The notes below the pieces were generated by a model. The model saw only the letters and a program-made list of their open reading frames with translations. It was not told where the DNA came from and ran no database searches. From NCBI RefSeq assembly GCF_003268815.1, contig NZ_QLSV01000009.1, positions 100,366 to 164,365 on the forward strand: a stretch of 64,000 bases of DNA, in the 5' to 3' direction. Positions 45,591 to 54,509 of the stretch are shown in pieces; position 1 is the first letter of the stretch; every line of letters starts with the position of its first letter. The position numbers and the translations under genes were made by a program. Source of the stretch: Flavobacterium lacus. GTDB taxonomy: Bacteria; Bacteroidota; Bacteroidia; Flavobacteriales; Flavobacteriaceae.

Positions 45591-46502
45591 TTAGTCATCA
45601 TATTGAACATCAAATGCTCCTTGTGTAATCGTATAGGTTGATTCTCCATCTGTTACAACTCCACTAAAAGTACATTCCAGTTGTGTAGCCGTTCTTGCTA
45701 CCACGGTCACTGTTCCAGTCAAAGCTCTTTCCCAGAAATCGGTAGCTTCTCTCGAATAGAACATTTGAACGACATCTGTATTACCTCCAGTTATTTGATA
45801 AGTCCCAGGAGTAATATCGCTTCTTACGCTAACCGTGATACTATTATCATCCGCATCGTGACCGGCAACGGAGATTAACTCTATACTTCCTGCAGATGTA
45901 ATTGCAGTGAATATATCAACATCAACAAAATCTTGTCCGTTTACTTTAGCAAAAAATGTATCATCTGTATAATTTTCACTCGTAAATGGAATATTATTAA
46001 AAACTCCATTTGTAAAAGCAATTGGCAAAACACCTTGCTCGTCTGTATTTGACCAATACCCGGTAAAATTAAATGTTCCGGAAATAGTATTATTGATAGT
46101 ATTCACAGAAGTTATAACAATTGAACCTGTATTTAGATCTGGGTTCGCAGGGTTTATTCCTAAATAACCATATTCTGTTCCTGCTGGTTGATAAATAATA
46201 ATGTTATCGTTTGCCGGATAAGACCCTGTTGTTGTTCCGCTAACAATAAAAGATACACTATCTCCATTGGATGCCCTAATTCCTGAAATAACAATTGAAC
46301 CTCCGGTAATTACGGCTTGATAGTTACTGGCAACAAAAGTAGATCCATTAAAATCAACACTAAAAACAGCAGCAGTGTTTCCACCATTTCCATCACCTGG
46401 AATCTGAATCGCCGGATCAATAGGCTCAAATTCATCTGAACAAGACGAAAATACGGTGATACAAAAAATAAATAGATAAGTAAAAAAATTGAGCTTCTTC
46501 AT
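45591..46502 (-). CDS. Lipoprotein with two tandem DUF6252-like domains
   Basis: The 303-residue protein starts at the ATG at 46502 (a TTG 18 bases upstream is less likely) and has a lipoprotein signal ending FSSCSDEFEP. It then shows two similar beta-rich halves: one around AVFSVDFNGSTFVASNY ... TISGTFNFTGYW and another around DDTFFAKVNGQDFVDVD ... QLECTFSGVV. This repeats the DUF6252 pattern of a short domain that begins FxAxVNG and ends GTFxF. Function is unknown; it is probably anchored to the outer membrane. It is divergent from the ECF sigma gene. Confidence 0.78.
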   Translation of the reverse strand: MKKLNFFTYLFIFCITVFSSCSDEFEPIDPAIQIPGDGNGGNTAAVFSVDFNGSTFVASNYQAVITGGSIVISGIRASNGDSVSFIVSGTTTGSYPANDNIIIYQPAGTEYGYLGINPANPDLNTGSIVITSVNTINNTISGTFNFTGYWSNTDEQGVLPIAFTNGVFNNIPFTSENYTDDTFFAKVNGQDFVDVDIFTAITSAGSIELISVAGHDADDNSITVSVRSDITPGTYQITGGNTDVVQMFYSREATDFWERALTGTVTVVARTATQLECTFSGVVTDGESTYTITQGAFDVQYDD

Positions 46503-46575
46503 TGGATAAAATTTTTTCAAATATAAAAATTACTTTCTGCTTAAGGGAAATTTTAATATTTTATTTTTACGAAAC

Positions 46576-46601
46576 TGTAACATTTCAAAAAACAGGCCGT
46601 C
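46576..46601 (+). promoter_or_regulatory. ECF-type promoter of the sigma-factor operon
   Basis: TGTAAC (46576-46581), a 16-base spacer and CGTC (46598-46601) fit the AAC/CGTC pattern of promoters read by ECF sigma factors and differ from the TAnnTTTG boxes elsewhere. It lies 25 bases before the sigma-factor start, so the factor may activate its own operon. Confidence 0.6.
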
Positions 46602-46626
46602 ATTATATCAAATCAAAGTCAACCGA

Positions 46627-47175
46627 TTGAGTTTAGCCAACGAAAATATTGAGCAACTGATATCGCTCTGTAAGCAAAACAACCAAAAAGCACAACTAGA
46701 AGTGTATAATCGCTATTGCAAAGCGATGTATAACGTGGCTCTTCGCATTGTGAAAGATGAACATTTTGCCGAAGATGTGATGCAAGAAGCTTTTTTGAAA
46801 GCGTTTCATAAACTCGAAACATTCAAAGGTGAAGTTGCATTTGGAGCGTGGTTAAAACGAATTGTAATTAATTACAGCATCGATTTTTATAAAAAAAACA
46901 GCTTTTTTAATCATGATGATTATGAAGCAAAAGCATACAAAATTGAAGATGTACAAGATGATGAACCAATCGATCATACTAATCTGAAAGTTCAGGAAAT
47001 TATGAATGCCATGCAAAAATTGAAAGAAAGTTATCGTATGATTTTGACGTTGGTATTAATAGAAGGTTATGATTTAGAAGAGGTTTGCGAAATTATCAAC
47101 ATCAGTTACGCCAACTGCAGAACGACTTTGAGCAGAGCAAAAGAAAGTTTACGAATGCAATTAGCATTAAAATAA
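46627..47175 (+). CDS. ECF-type RNA polymerase sigma factor
   Basis: The 182-residue protein has sigma region 2 (about 25-90, ALRIVKDEHFAEDVMQEAFLKAF) and region 4 (about 125-178, LKESYRMILTLVLIEGYDLEEVCEIINIS). It should direct RNA polymerase to its own set of promoters in response to a cell-surface signal. No in-frame ATG exists near the start, so TTG at 46627 is the likely start codon. A membrane protein that looks like its anti-sigma factor is encoded 6 bases downstream. Confidence 0.92.
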   Translation: MSLANENIEQLISLCKQNNQKAQLEVYNRYCKAMYNVALRIVKDEHFAEDVMQEAFLKAFHKLETFKGEVAFGAWLKRIVINYSIDFYKKNSFFNHDDYEAKAYKIEDVQDDEPIDHTNLKVQEIMNAMQKLKESYRMILTLVLIEGYDLEEVCEIINISYANCRTTLSRAKESLRMQLALK

Positions 47176-47181
47176 AAGAAT

Positions 47182-47733
47182 GTGAAAGAGAAAAAAGATT
47201 CAATCGAAACGTTGTTTAGTCAATTTGATAATCAATGGGATACCGAAACTCCACGGTTAGGTCATTCTGATCGGTTTTTGAAAAAACTAAACGCAGAACC
47301 GGTTCAAAAGAAAAAGAAAAACTGGATACCACTTTCGTTGGCAGCTTCACTCCTATTGATTGCCGGAATCATTGGTTTTTATCAACTAAAAAATGACAAT
47401 CAGCCAACTAATCAATGGCAGCATGCCTCAGCACAGACCAAAGAAACCCACGATTACTTTGCGTCATTAGTTGAAAAAGAACTAAACGATTTAAAATCGA
47501 AACAAACGCCGGAAACGGAACAAATTATCACCGATGCTCTTGCACAAATGAAAGTATTTGAGTTTGATTATCAAAAAATTATCACCGAATTACATAAAAA
47601 TGGGGACACCAAACAATTACTACACGCTATGATTTTGAATTTTCAAACGCGAATTTCATTTCTGGAAGAAGTAATCAAAAAAATTGAAATCATTAGTTAT
47701 CAAAAAAACATCGAAAATGAAAAATTTATATAG
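47182..47733 (+). CDS. Probable membrane anti-sigma factor
   Basis: The 183-residue protein (GTG start) has a soluble N-terminal part of about 48 residues, one membrane segment (IPLSLAASLLLIAGIIGFY, about 49-67), and a C-terminal extracytoplasmic part with coiled-coil character. This is the layout of anti-sigma factors encoded after ECF sigma genes, though no zinc-binding HxxxCxxC motif is present. It overlaps the next gene by 17 bases, so translation is coupled. It would hold the sigma factor until a surface signal arrives. Confidence 0.72.
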   Translation: MKEKKDSIETLFSQFDNQWDTETPRLGHSDRFLKKLNAEPVQKKKKNWIPLSLAASLLLIAGIIGFYQLKNDNQPTNQWQHASAQTKETHDYFASLVEKELNDLKSKQTPETEQIITDALAQMKVFEFDYQKIITELHKNGDTKQLLHAMILNFQTRISFLEEVIKKIEIISYQKNIENEKFI

Positions 47734-48772
47734 TTTATTATTAATTTGCTTTGTTGCTCTTTCCGGATTTGCAAACGAACATAACGGAAAATACACCAAG
47801 CAAAAAACGGTTAAAAAAGCAGTTATTGTCAACTTAGACGCAACGGTTGACATTGACAACAAATACGGAAATGTGTTTGTCACAACTTGGGACGAAGATA
47901 AAATTGAAATCGACGTGGTCATCACTGTGAGTGGCGATAGCGAAAGTTGGGTAGATAAAAAATTGGCCTCCATTTCAATTGAATTTGGCGGAACAAAAAG
48001 TCTTTATTCGGCTCAAACTATCTTTGGAAATGTGAGCAGCTCCGGCAGAAGAACCAGTATGGAAGTAAATTATACAGTGAAAATTCCGAAAAACGGAAAC
48101 GTAAAAATTGAAAATCAATACGGAAATATCGTCACGCACGATTTAAACGGAAGCACAGATATCCTCTGCAAATACGGAAAGATTTCGATGGGAAAACTGA
48201 ACAATTCCTCCAATAACATCAAAATTGATTATTGTTCAAAATCAACTATTGAAAGTTTAAAAAACGCCGTGATTAATGCAAAATATTCCGGATTAACGAT
48301 TGGCTCTTTTACAAATTTGGATTTGAATACAAGTTATACTGATGTAACTGTTTTGAATGGTAATAATCTGAAATATGATAGTAACTATGGGAAAATTATG
48401 ATGGGTAAAGTGAACAATGTGGATGGAAGCGGAAATTACTTAACCATTAAAATTGATGAAATTGAAAATAATTTAAAACTAACAACCAATTACAGTAATT
48501 TTTCATTGAATGGTGTTTCGGCTAAAGCTAGTAACATTTCAATTTCGTCGGGTTACACCAATATTAAAGTGAATCACAGTGTAAACTATCATTTTGACTT
48601 TGATGTATCAACTAAATATGCCAATTTTAAAAGTGAAGCACCCTTAGAATATAGTAGTAGAGTCGAAACGCAATCCACAAAATCATATAAAGGTTACTAT
48701 AAAAAAAGTGGAGCCAATAAAATGACAATTTCGTCTAACTACGGAAATGTAAACTTGAATTTATCTAATTAA
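47717..48772 (+). CDS. Secreted beta-solenoid-like (DUF4097-type) protein
   Basis: From the ATG at 47717 this is a 351-residue protein with a signal peptide (MKNLYSLLLICFVALSGFAN). Its body shows a repeated short strand motif, for example NKYGNVFV, NQYGNIVT, CKYGKISM, SNYGKIMM, TNYSNFSL, TKYANFKS and SNYGNVNL, which suggests a beta-solenoid of the DUF4097/adhesin kind. It lies in an operon after an ECF sigma and anti-sigma pair, so its expression is probably controlled by that pair. Function is not known. Confidence 0.75.
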   Translation: MKNLYSLLLICFVALSGFANEHNGKYTKQKTVKKAVIVNLDATVDIDNKYGNVFVTTWDEDKIEIDVVITVSGDSESWVDKKLASISIEFGGTKSLYSAQTIFGNVSSSGRRTSMEVNYTVKIPKNGNVKIENQYGNIVTHDLNGSTDILCKYGKISMGKLNNSSNNIKIDYCSKSTIESLKNAVINAKYSGLTIGSFTNLDLNTSYTDVTVLNGNNLKYDSNYGKIMMGKVNNVDGSGNYLTIKIDEIENNLKLTTNYSNFSLNGVSAKASNISISSGYTNIKVNHSVNYHFDFDVSTKYANFKSEAPLEYSSRVETQSTKSYKGYYKKSGANKMTISSNYGNVNLNLSN

Positions 48773-48792
48773 TCAATCAAAAATCAAACAAA

Positions 48793-49515
48793 ATGCAAAA
48801 ATTAATCACATTAGTAGCTGTTTTTACCGTTTCAATTGTTTCGGCACAATGGGGACAAGAAAAAATTAAAGGAAATAGAAATGTAGTTTCCAAAGAAATT
48901 ACAACTTCAGATTATGAATCGATAAGTGTCGCCGGATTTTTCAATGTGACTTTGGTGGAAGGAAAAGAGGGTAAAATATCCATCAAAGGAGAAGAGAATT
49001 TATTAGAATTTATACTCGTTGAAAACGAAGGAAGCGACTTAAAAATACGTACAGAAAAAGGATATAATCTAAATCCATCTAAAGGAAATAAAATTGAAAT
49101 TACAGTTCCGGTTCAAGAAATTTCAAAAGTAAGTTTGGCTGGTTCCGGTGGAATTGTATCTAATTTCACATTGAAATCATCTGATTTTGAAGTAAATTTA
49201 GCAGGTTCAGGAGATATTAGATTAAGTGTTAATTCACAAAATATAGAAGCAAGATTATCCGGTTCTGGAGATATTGTTTTAAACGGAAAAACTAAAAATT
49301 TAGAATTAACTGTATCCGGTTCAGGAGATATCGAAGCGTTTGGTTTACAATCTGAAAACAGCAAGGCAACGCTTTCCGGTTCAGGAAATATCTCAACCAC
49401 TTGTTCAGAATTAATCGAAGCCCGAGTAGCGGGTTCAGGTGATATTGAATACAAAGGTAATCCTAAAAAAATCGACACGAAAGTGGCGGGGTCGGGAAAA
49501 ATCAAGATGATTTAA
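48793..49515 (+). CDS. Secreted protein with head GIN (DUF2807) domain
   Basis: The 240-residue protein has a signal peptide (about 1-18) and a DUF2807 domain that begins ISVAGFFNVTLVEGKEGKIS. Seven copies of a glycine-serine turn ([SA]GSG[GDNK]I) recur about every 18-20 residues, marking the turns of a right-handed beta-helix. Such proteins are thought to be surface or periplasmic adhesin-like structures; the role is unproven. It is the last gene of the ECF sigma operon. Confidence 0.88.
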   Translation: MQKLITLVAVFTVSIVSAQWGQEKIKGNRNVVSKEITTSDYESISVAGFFNVTLVEGKEGKISIKGEENLLEFILVENEGSDLKIRTEKGYNLNPSKGNKIEITVPVQEISKVSLAGSGGIVSNFTLKSSDFEVNLAGSGDIRLSVNSQNIEARLSGSGDIVLNGKTKNLELTVSGSGDIEAFGLQSENSKATLSGSGNISTTCSELIEARVAGSGDIEYKGNPKKIDTKVAGSGKIKMI

Positions 49516-49534
49516 GGAAAAATCTATTTCTTTT

Positions 49535-49592
49535 GCCACGAATTACACAAATTAGCACGAATTAATTTATACTAATTTGTGCAATTTGTGGC
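49535..49592. repeat. GCCACGAATT-type palindromic repeat between convergent genes
   Basis: A 21-base arm (GCCACGAATTACACAAATTAG) pairs with CTAATTTGTGCAATTTGTGGC at 19 of 21 positions, with one of the others a possible G-U pair. It lies 19 bases after the GIN-domain gene and may act as a bidirectional terminator. I recall the family as widespread in flavobacterial intergenic regions. Confidence 0.78.
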
Positions 49593-49641
49593 TTTGCACT
49601 TGCAATATGAATCTACTATTTGGGAGCTATTTTATTTAAAA

Positions 49642-50946
49642 TTATTCCGCTTCTGAAGTTTCATTTTTTGGTACTCTTAGCAACAATAACAATCCTGCTA
49701 CAAAGAAAACCATCAAAAATACAATGGCATTTCGCATACTTCCGGTGATTTGATCAATCGTTCCATAAATTGCCATACCAATCACAATTCCGATTTTTTC
49801 GGCAACGTCATAAAAACTAAAGAATGATGCTGTATCATCTGTTTTCGGTAAAAATTTTGAATACGTAGAGCGAGAAAGTGCTTGAATTCCACCCATCACT
49901 AATCCGACAAATCCGGCTGTGACATAAAAATGAATCGGTTCGGTTACAAAATAAGCAAACACACAAATGATTGCCCAAATGGCGTTAATGACAATCAACG
50001 TTGGAATATTTCCGAATTTTTCAGATGCTTTTGATGTTAATGTCGCACCCACAACAGCAACCAATTGAATCACCAAAATACTAATGATTAAACCGGTTGT
50101 TTTTTCGCTATCGGTTGACCAATTAATTTCTTGTTCACCAAAGTAAGTCGCTACTAACATTACCGTTTGAACCGCCATACTATACACAAAAAAAGCAACC
50201 AAATAGCGATAAAGCCTCAGGTTTTGATATAATTGGCTTTGAACTTTTTTCAGTTCTCTGAATCCGTTTAAGACAACATCTTTCGTAATCTTATCTGCAT
50301 TTTTATTTCCTTTCGGAAGATACCAAAATGCATATTGAGCGAAAAGTATCCACCAAATTCCAGTCATCGCAAAAGCCATTCGCATGGCGTGTAAAGCTTC
50401 TTCTCCCTCTTTTCCAATAATCATGTATAAGTTGACTAATAATAAGATTACACTGCCTACATACCCCATCGAATACCCTTTTGCACTCAAACTATCTTGC
50501 TGTTCTTTGTATGCGATGTCGGGTAAATAGGAATTATAAAATACCAAACTTCCCCAAAATCCTATTAATCCAAAAAAGAAACAGATAATTCCAAAATAAA
50601 TATTATCCGCTGTAAACCAATACATTCCAATACAAGAAATGGCTCCTAAATAGCAGAAAAACTGCATAAAACGCTTTTTATTTCCGGCAAAATCGGCAAT
50701 TCCTGACAAAATTGGAGAGAGAAATGCAACACATAAAAACGCAAAAGCGGTGACAAAACTAATGAGTGCTGTACTTTTAAATTCATACCCTAAAAACAAA
50801 ATATTCGGATTTTCTTTCGGAAATAAAAACCCATAATACAACGGAAAAATAGAAGATGAAATGACTAATGGATAAACCGAATTGGCCCAATCATAAAAAG
50901 CCCATGCGTTGGTTAATTTCTTACTTCCTTTTGCAAGTGTTGCCAT
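49642..50946 (-). CDS. MFS transporter of the UMF1/Atg22-like family
   Basis: The 434-residue protein has about twelve membrane segments. The N-terminus KLTNAWAFYDWANSVYPLVI is the hallmark of the UMF1 (Atg22-like) branch of the major facilitator superfamily. GIADFAGNKKR fits the MFS loop 2-3 motif, and GGIQALSRSTYSKFLP is a conserved loop in the second half. The transported substrate is unknown; fungal Atg22 releases amino acids from the vacuole. It follows the M48 peptidase gene on the same strand, but a hairpin separates them. Confidence 0.88.
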   Translation of the reverse strand: MATLAKGSKKLTNAWAFYDWANSVYPLVISSSIFPLYYGFLFPKENPNILFLGYEFKSTALISFVTAFAFLCVAFLSPILSGIADFAGNKKRFMQFFCYLGAISCIGMYWFTADNIYFGIICFFFGLIGFWGSLVFYNSYLPDIAYKEQQDSLSAKGYSMGYVGSVILLLVNLYMIIGKEGEEALHAMRMAFAMTGIWWILFAQYAFWYLPKGNKNADKITKDVVLNGFRELKKVQSQLYQNLRLYRYLVAFFVYSMAVQTVMLVATYFGEQEINWSTDSEKTTGLIISILVIQLVAVVGATLTSKASEKFGNIPTLIVINAIWAIICVFAYFVTEPIHFYVTAGFVGLVMGGIQALSRSTYSKFLPKTDDTASFFSFYDVAEKIGIVIGMAIYGTIDQITGSMRNAIVFLMVFFVAGLLLLLRVPKNETSEAE

Positions 50947-50967
50947 AGTTAAATTTTAAGACATAAA

Positions 50968-50993
50968 AAAAGCTGCTCTTTTCAGAACAGCTT
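50968..50993 (-). terminator. Terminator after the M48 peptidase gene
   Basis: AAGCTG-C-TCT pairs with AGA-A-CAGCTT around a 4-base loop, followed by a U-run on the minus strand, 16 bases after the peptidase stop. Confidence 0.75.
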
Positions 50994-51008
50994 CGAAGAT
51001 ACTATTTT

Positions 51009-51827
51009 TTACTTAAATACAACGCCGTATTTTGCGGCTTCAGCCTTCGCTTCGGGAATCCATTTTCTTAAATTCGAAACCCTTGTATTATGCGAAGGGT
51101 GTGTACTCATAAATTCAGCGGGTGCTGAACCTCCGGAGGCTGCTCCCATTCTTTCCCAAAAGGGAACCGATGCTTCCGGATTATAACCCGCAATCGCCAT
51201 CAAAATCAATCCAATTTTATCGGCTTCACTTTCGTGACTTCGGCTAAACGGTAACATCCCAAACATTTGCGAACCTGCTCCGTAAGCGGTCATCGCAATA
51301 GCTTGTGTTTGTTCGTTTTTTTCACCAACGGCTAATCCAACTCCAACTGCTCCAGCTTGTTGTAACATTCCCGCACTCATGCGTTGCTGACCGTGGTTTA
51401 AAAGTGCGTGAGCTACTTCATGACCCATTACTGTTGCCAAACCTGCTTCATCTTTAGTGACCGGTAAAATTCCGGTATACACCACAATTTTTCCACCAGG
51501 CATGCACCAAGCATTCACAGCCTTATCATCAACTAATTTATATTCCCATTGGTAATCTTTAAGATAGTCTGCCTGACCAACAGCCGCCAGCCATTTTTCA
51601 GCCGCTTGTTTGATTTTAATTCCAACGGATTCTACCCTTTTTGCATCAGCTGTTCCTGTAACGACTATATTTTCCTTTAAAAAAGTGTCGTACTGTTGAA
51701 AGGCTGATGGAAAAATGGAACTGTTATTTACCAAAGCTAATGTACTTTTTCCTGTTAACGGATTAGTAGCACATCCCATTGTTAGTATCAGAGCACTAAA
51801 CGAACAAAACGCAATAATTCTTTTCAT
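51009..51827 (-). CDS. M48-family zinc metalloprotease lipoprotein
   Basis: The 272-residue protein has a lipoprotein signal (LTMGC, Cys19) and the zinc motif HEVAH (136-140) with the third ligand E201 in HESEADKIG. This is the layout of LoiP- and YcaL-like outer-membrane peptidases that help quality control of the envelope. MSTHPSHNTRV near the C-terminus is typical of the family. A TAATTTTG box precedes the gene. Confidence 0.92.
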   Translation of the reverse strand: MKRIIAFCSFSALILTMGCATNPLTGKSTLALVNNSSIFPSAFQQYDTFLKENIVVTGTADAKRVESVGIKIKQAAEKWLAAVGQADYLKDYQWEYKLVDDKAVNAWCMPGGKIVVYTGILPVTKDEAGLATVMGHEVAHALLNHGQQRMSAGMLQQAGAVGVGLAVGEKNEQTQAIAMTAYGAGSQMFGMLPFSRSHESEADKIGLILMAIAGYNPEASVPFWERMGAASGGSAPAEFMSTHPSHNTRVSNLRKWIPEAKAEAAKYGVVFK

Positions 51828-51855
51828 ATTTTTTATAATTAGGCTACTATTTTTA

Positions 51856-51863
51856 CAAAATTA
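51856..51863 (-). promoter_or_regulatory. -7 promoter box of the M48 peptidase gene
   Basis: The minus strand reads TAATTTTG, an exact TAnnTTTG match, in the gap after the GH31 gene. The predicted leader is about 25 bases. Confidence 0.42.
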
Positions 51864-51868
51864 GTAAT

Positions 51869-54268
51869 CTATTTGCCAACAATGTGTAATTCTGTAAAGA
51901 ATTTATCAACTAACAAGGTGTTTTTGCCGTCAAAAGAGGCTGATTCTAATGAAACTTTCTCATTATCAATTTCAAGTGAATCAATTCTAAACGGTAATCC
52001 AACTAAATTAATTCTGAACTTTGAATAATTAGTCAAAAACTCTCCTTCTTTATGCAATTGAATAATCAACTCTTTTTCTTTTCCCGTTAAATTAAATGTA
52101 CGGAGTGAAAATCTTCCTTTGTTATAATCATATCCATCTTGGGCATCTTCATACAAAACAGACTTTTCTTTACCTAATTTGTAGTATACATCTAAGGTGA
52201 TCTCTTCAAATTCTTTTTCGCCTACATATTGTTGCACCGGATATTTTGGAATGATAGCTCCTTCTTTAATGAAAATCGGAATTTGATCATAATCCGTCGC
52301 TACCCATAATTCTCTTTTTCCCTCTACTAACTCATTTGACCAATAATTGTACCAGCTTCCTTTTGGAAGGTAAACTCTTCGACCAACAGCATTAGGTTCT
52401 AAAATTGGACAAACAAATATTTGGTTACCAAATATAAATTCATCTGTTCTGTATAAGGTTTGAATATCTTCTTGGTCGAAATAGACCAAAGGTTTCAACA
52501 TTGCCTCGCCTTCATTCACATATTTCCAAAACATGGTATACAAATAGGGAAGCAATTGGTAACGCAGGTTTACAAATTTTCGAGTAATATCAACCACTTC
52601 ATCACCAAACGACCAAGGCTCTTGTTCACCATGATCTCCGGAAGAATGTGTTCTGCAAAATGGATGAAAAACACCTAACTGAATCCAACGAGCATATAAT
52701 TCGCCCGAAGGTTGTTCAGCAAAACCGCCAATATCAGAACCTGTAAACCCCATTCCGCTAATCGACATGCGTTGCATTTGAATGTTGGCAATCCACAAAT
52801 GTTCCCACGAGGCTACATTATCACCCGTCCACGAGGAAGAATAACGTTGAGCACCCGAATACGCCGAACGCGTAATGATAAAAGGTCGCTTTGGATACGC
52901 GAATCGCTTCACACCTTCATACGTTGCTCTTGCCATTTGCGTTCCGTAAATGTTATGTGCTTTTCTATGACTACAAGGATTTCCATCATAATCGTGACGA
53001 ACATCCATTGGGAACGTTTTCCCGGGAACATCCATTACGGCTGGTTCGTTCATATCGTTCCAAACACCTTTTACGCCTATATCCGAAATTAATTCTTTAA
53101 ATAATCCTGCCCACCACTCGCGAACTTCGGGATTAGTATAGTCTGGAAAATTACATTCGCCCGGCCAAACTTTTCCTTTCATATAAGGTCCATCGGCACG
53201 TTTGCAGAAATAATCTTTATCTAAAGCTTCATTGTAAACCGAATATTCTTTGTCAATTTTAATTCCGGGATCAATAATAACCACCGTTTTGAATCCGTCT
53301 TTGGCTAATTCAGCAACCATGCGTTTTGGGTCCGGAAAATATTCTTTGCTCCAAGTGAAACAACGGAATCCTTCCATGTAATCGATATCTAAATAAATGG
53401 CATCACACGGAATTTGCAATTTTCTGAAGTTAGCGGTAATTTCTTTTACTTTACTTTCCGGATAATAACTCCATTTGCATTGATGATAACCCAACGTCCA
53501 CATTGGCGGAAGCTCAGGTTTTCCTGTTAAATGCGTATAATTTGTAACTACATCTTTCATTTTCGGACCATAAATGAAATAGTAATTCATCTCACCACCT
53601 TCTGCCCAAAAACTAGTTACATTTCTGCGTTCGTGACAAAAATCGAAAAATGTTCTGAAGGTGTTGTCAAAAAATATTCCGTACGCATTGTTATGATGTA
53701 AGCCAATATAAAATGGCACTACCTTATATAATGGCTCTTGTTCACGATGAAAAGCATATTGATCGGTTGCCCAATTTTCAACGCGTTTTCCTTTTAAATT
53801 AAGATGCGTGGCTTTGTCGCCCATTCCATAATAACATTCACCATCATTGGCTTTCTTACTCATTTTTACGATGTTTCCACCAAATTCATAGCTTTCTTCC
53901 CAATGAAAACCAATTTCATCATCCAAAATCTGAAAACCTTCTAAATCAAAAATCGAAACTTTTGCATTCTGTTTATTGATTTTGCAAACTATTTTGCTGG
54001 TTGTAATAGTATAAAAAGCTTTGTGCTCTTCTACAGCCAATTCATTATAACCGTGCGATTGACCTTTATCTATGGCATACGAAAAGTCTTTGTTGAAATA
54101 ACCTTTGGTTGTGTACCGAAAACGAATCATACTATCGCGAAGAATGGTGATTTTGAGCACCACGTTATTTTCTGTGTAGAAAAAAAAATTGTCAACATCT
54201 TGATTGAATGACACTATCTTGGAAGGAAACTGATCGCCTTTGTGTTCTAATTCAGTATTTGTAATCAT
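51869..54268 (-). CDS. Glycoside hydrolase family 31 (alpha-glucosidase type)
   Basis: The 799-residue enzyme has an N-terminal beta-sandwich (about 1-235), a catalytic TIM barrel with nucleophile D405 in KGVWNDMNEPAV, the downstream GFTGSDIGGF block, and two C-terminal beta domains. GH31 enzymes release alpha-glucose or alpha-xylose from non-reducing ends. There is no signal peptide, so it should be cytoplasmic. Its place after glgB on the same strand suggests a role in intracellular alpha-glucan or maltose turnover. A TAAATTTG box lies just upstream of the start. Confidence 0.92.
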   Translation of the reverse strand: MITNTELEHKGDQFPSKIVSFNQDVDNFFFYTENNVVLKITILRDSMIRFRYTTKGYFNKDFSYAIDKGQSHGYNELAVEEHKAFYTITTSKIVCKINKQNAKVSIFDLEGFQILDDEIGFHWEESYEFGGNIVKMSKKANDGECYYGMGDKATHLNLKGKRVENWATDQYAFHREQEPLYKVVPFYIGLHHNNAYGIFFDNTFRTFFDFCHERRNVTSFWAEGGEMNYYFIYGPKMKDVVTNYTHLTGKPELPPMWTLGYHQCKWSYYPESKVKEITANFRKLQIPCDAIYLDIDYMEGFRCFTWSKEYFPDPKRMVAELAKDGFKTVVIIDPGIKIDKEYSVYNEALDKDYFCKRADGPYMKGKVWPGECNFPDYTNPEVREWWAGLFKELISDIGVKGVWNDMNEPAVMDVPGKTFPMDVRHDYDGNPCSHRKAHNIYGTQMARATYEGVKRFAYPKRPFIITRSAYSGAQRYSSSWTGDNVASWEHLWIANIQMQRMSISGMGFTGSDIGGFAEQPSGELYARWIQLGVFHPFCRTHSSGDHGEQEPWSFGDEVVDITRKFVNLRYQLLPYLYTMFWKYVNEGEAMLKPLVYFDQEDIQTLYRTDEFIFGNQIFVCPILEPNAVGRRVYLPKGSWYNYWSNELVEGKRELWVATDYDQIPIFIKEGAIIPKYPVQQYVGEKEFEEITLDVYYKLGKEKSVLYEDAQDGYDYNKGRFSLRTFNLTGKEKELIIQLHKEGEFLTNYSKFRINLVGLPFRIDSLEIDNEKVSLESASFDGKNTLLVDKFFTELHIVGK

Positions 54269-54288
54269 AGTAATTGGATTATAATTGT

Positions 54289-54296
54289 CAAATTTA
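54289..54296 (-). promoter_or_regulatory. -7 promoter box of the GH31 gene
   Basis: The minus strand reads TAAATTTG, an exact TAnnTTTG match, giving a predicted leader of about 17 bases. It suggests the GH31 gene is transcribed separately from glgB. Confidence 0.45.
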
Positions 54297-54426
54297 CAAA
54301 GTTGAAACTTTTAATCACTTTTTAATTTGAGGTTTTATTAACTCAAACGTTTGCGTTTATGGATAAAATGGAAATCAGTATATTAAAAAGATAAGATTTA
54401 GTTTTTAACGTCTTTTTTAAATCTAA

Positions 54427-54489
54427 ACCATTAAGGTATTAAGTTTCATTAAGAGTTCTAAACTTAATGAAACTTAATACCTTAATGGT
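54427..54489. repeat. Long perfect palindrome between glgB and GH31
   Basis: Two 27-base arms (54427-54453 and 54463-54489) are perfectly complementary around a 9-base loop. The arms begin ACCATTAAGGTATTAAG and belong to the same family as the array at 28871-29420. Position suggests it also ends the glgB transcript. Confidence 0.92.
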
Positions 54490-54509
54490 CTAAAAAATTC
54501 AACCTTATT

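Noticed and set aside
49113..49505. 130-codon minus-strand frame with Pro/Glu/Ser pattern.
   Set aside because: It is the antisense image of the repeated Gly-Ser turns in the GIN-domain gene.
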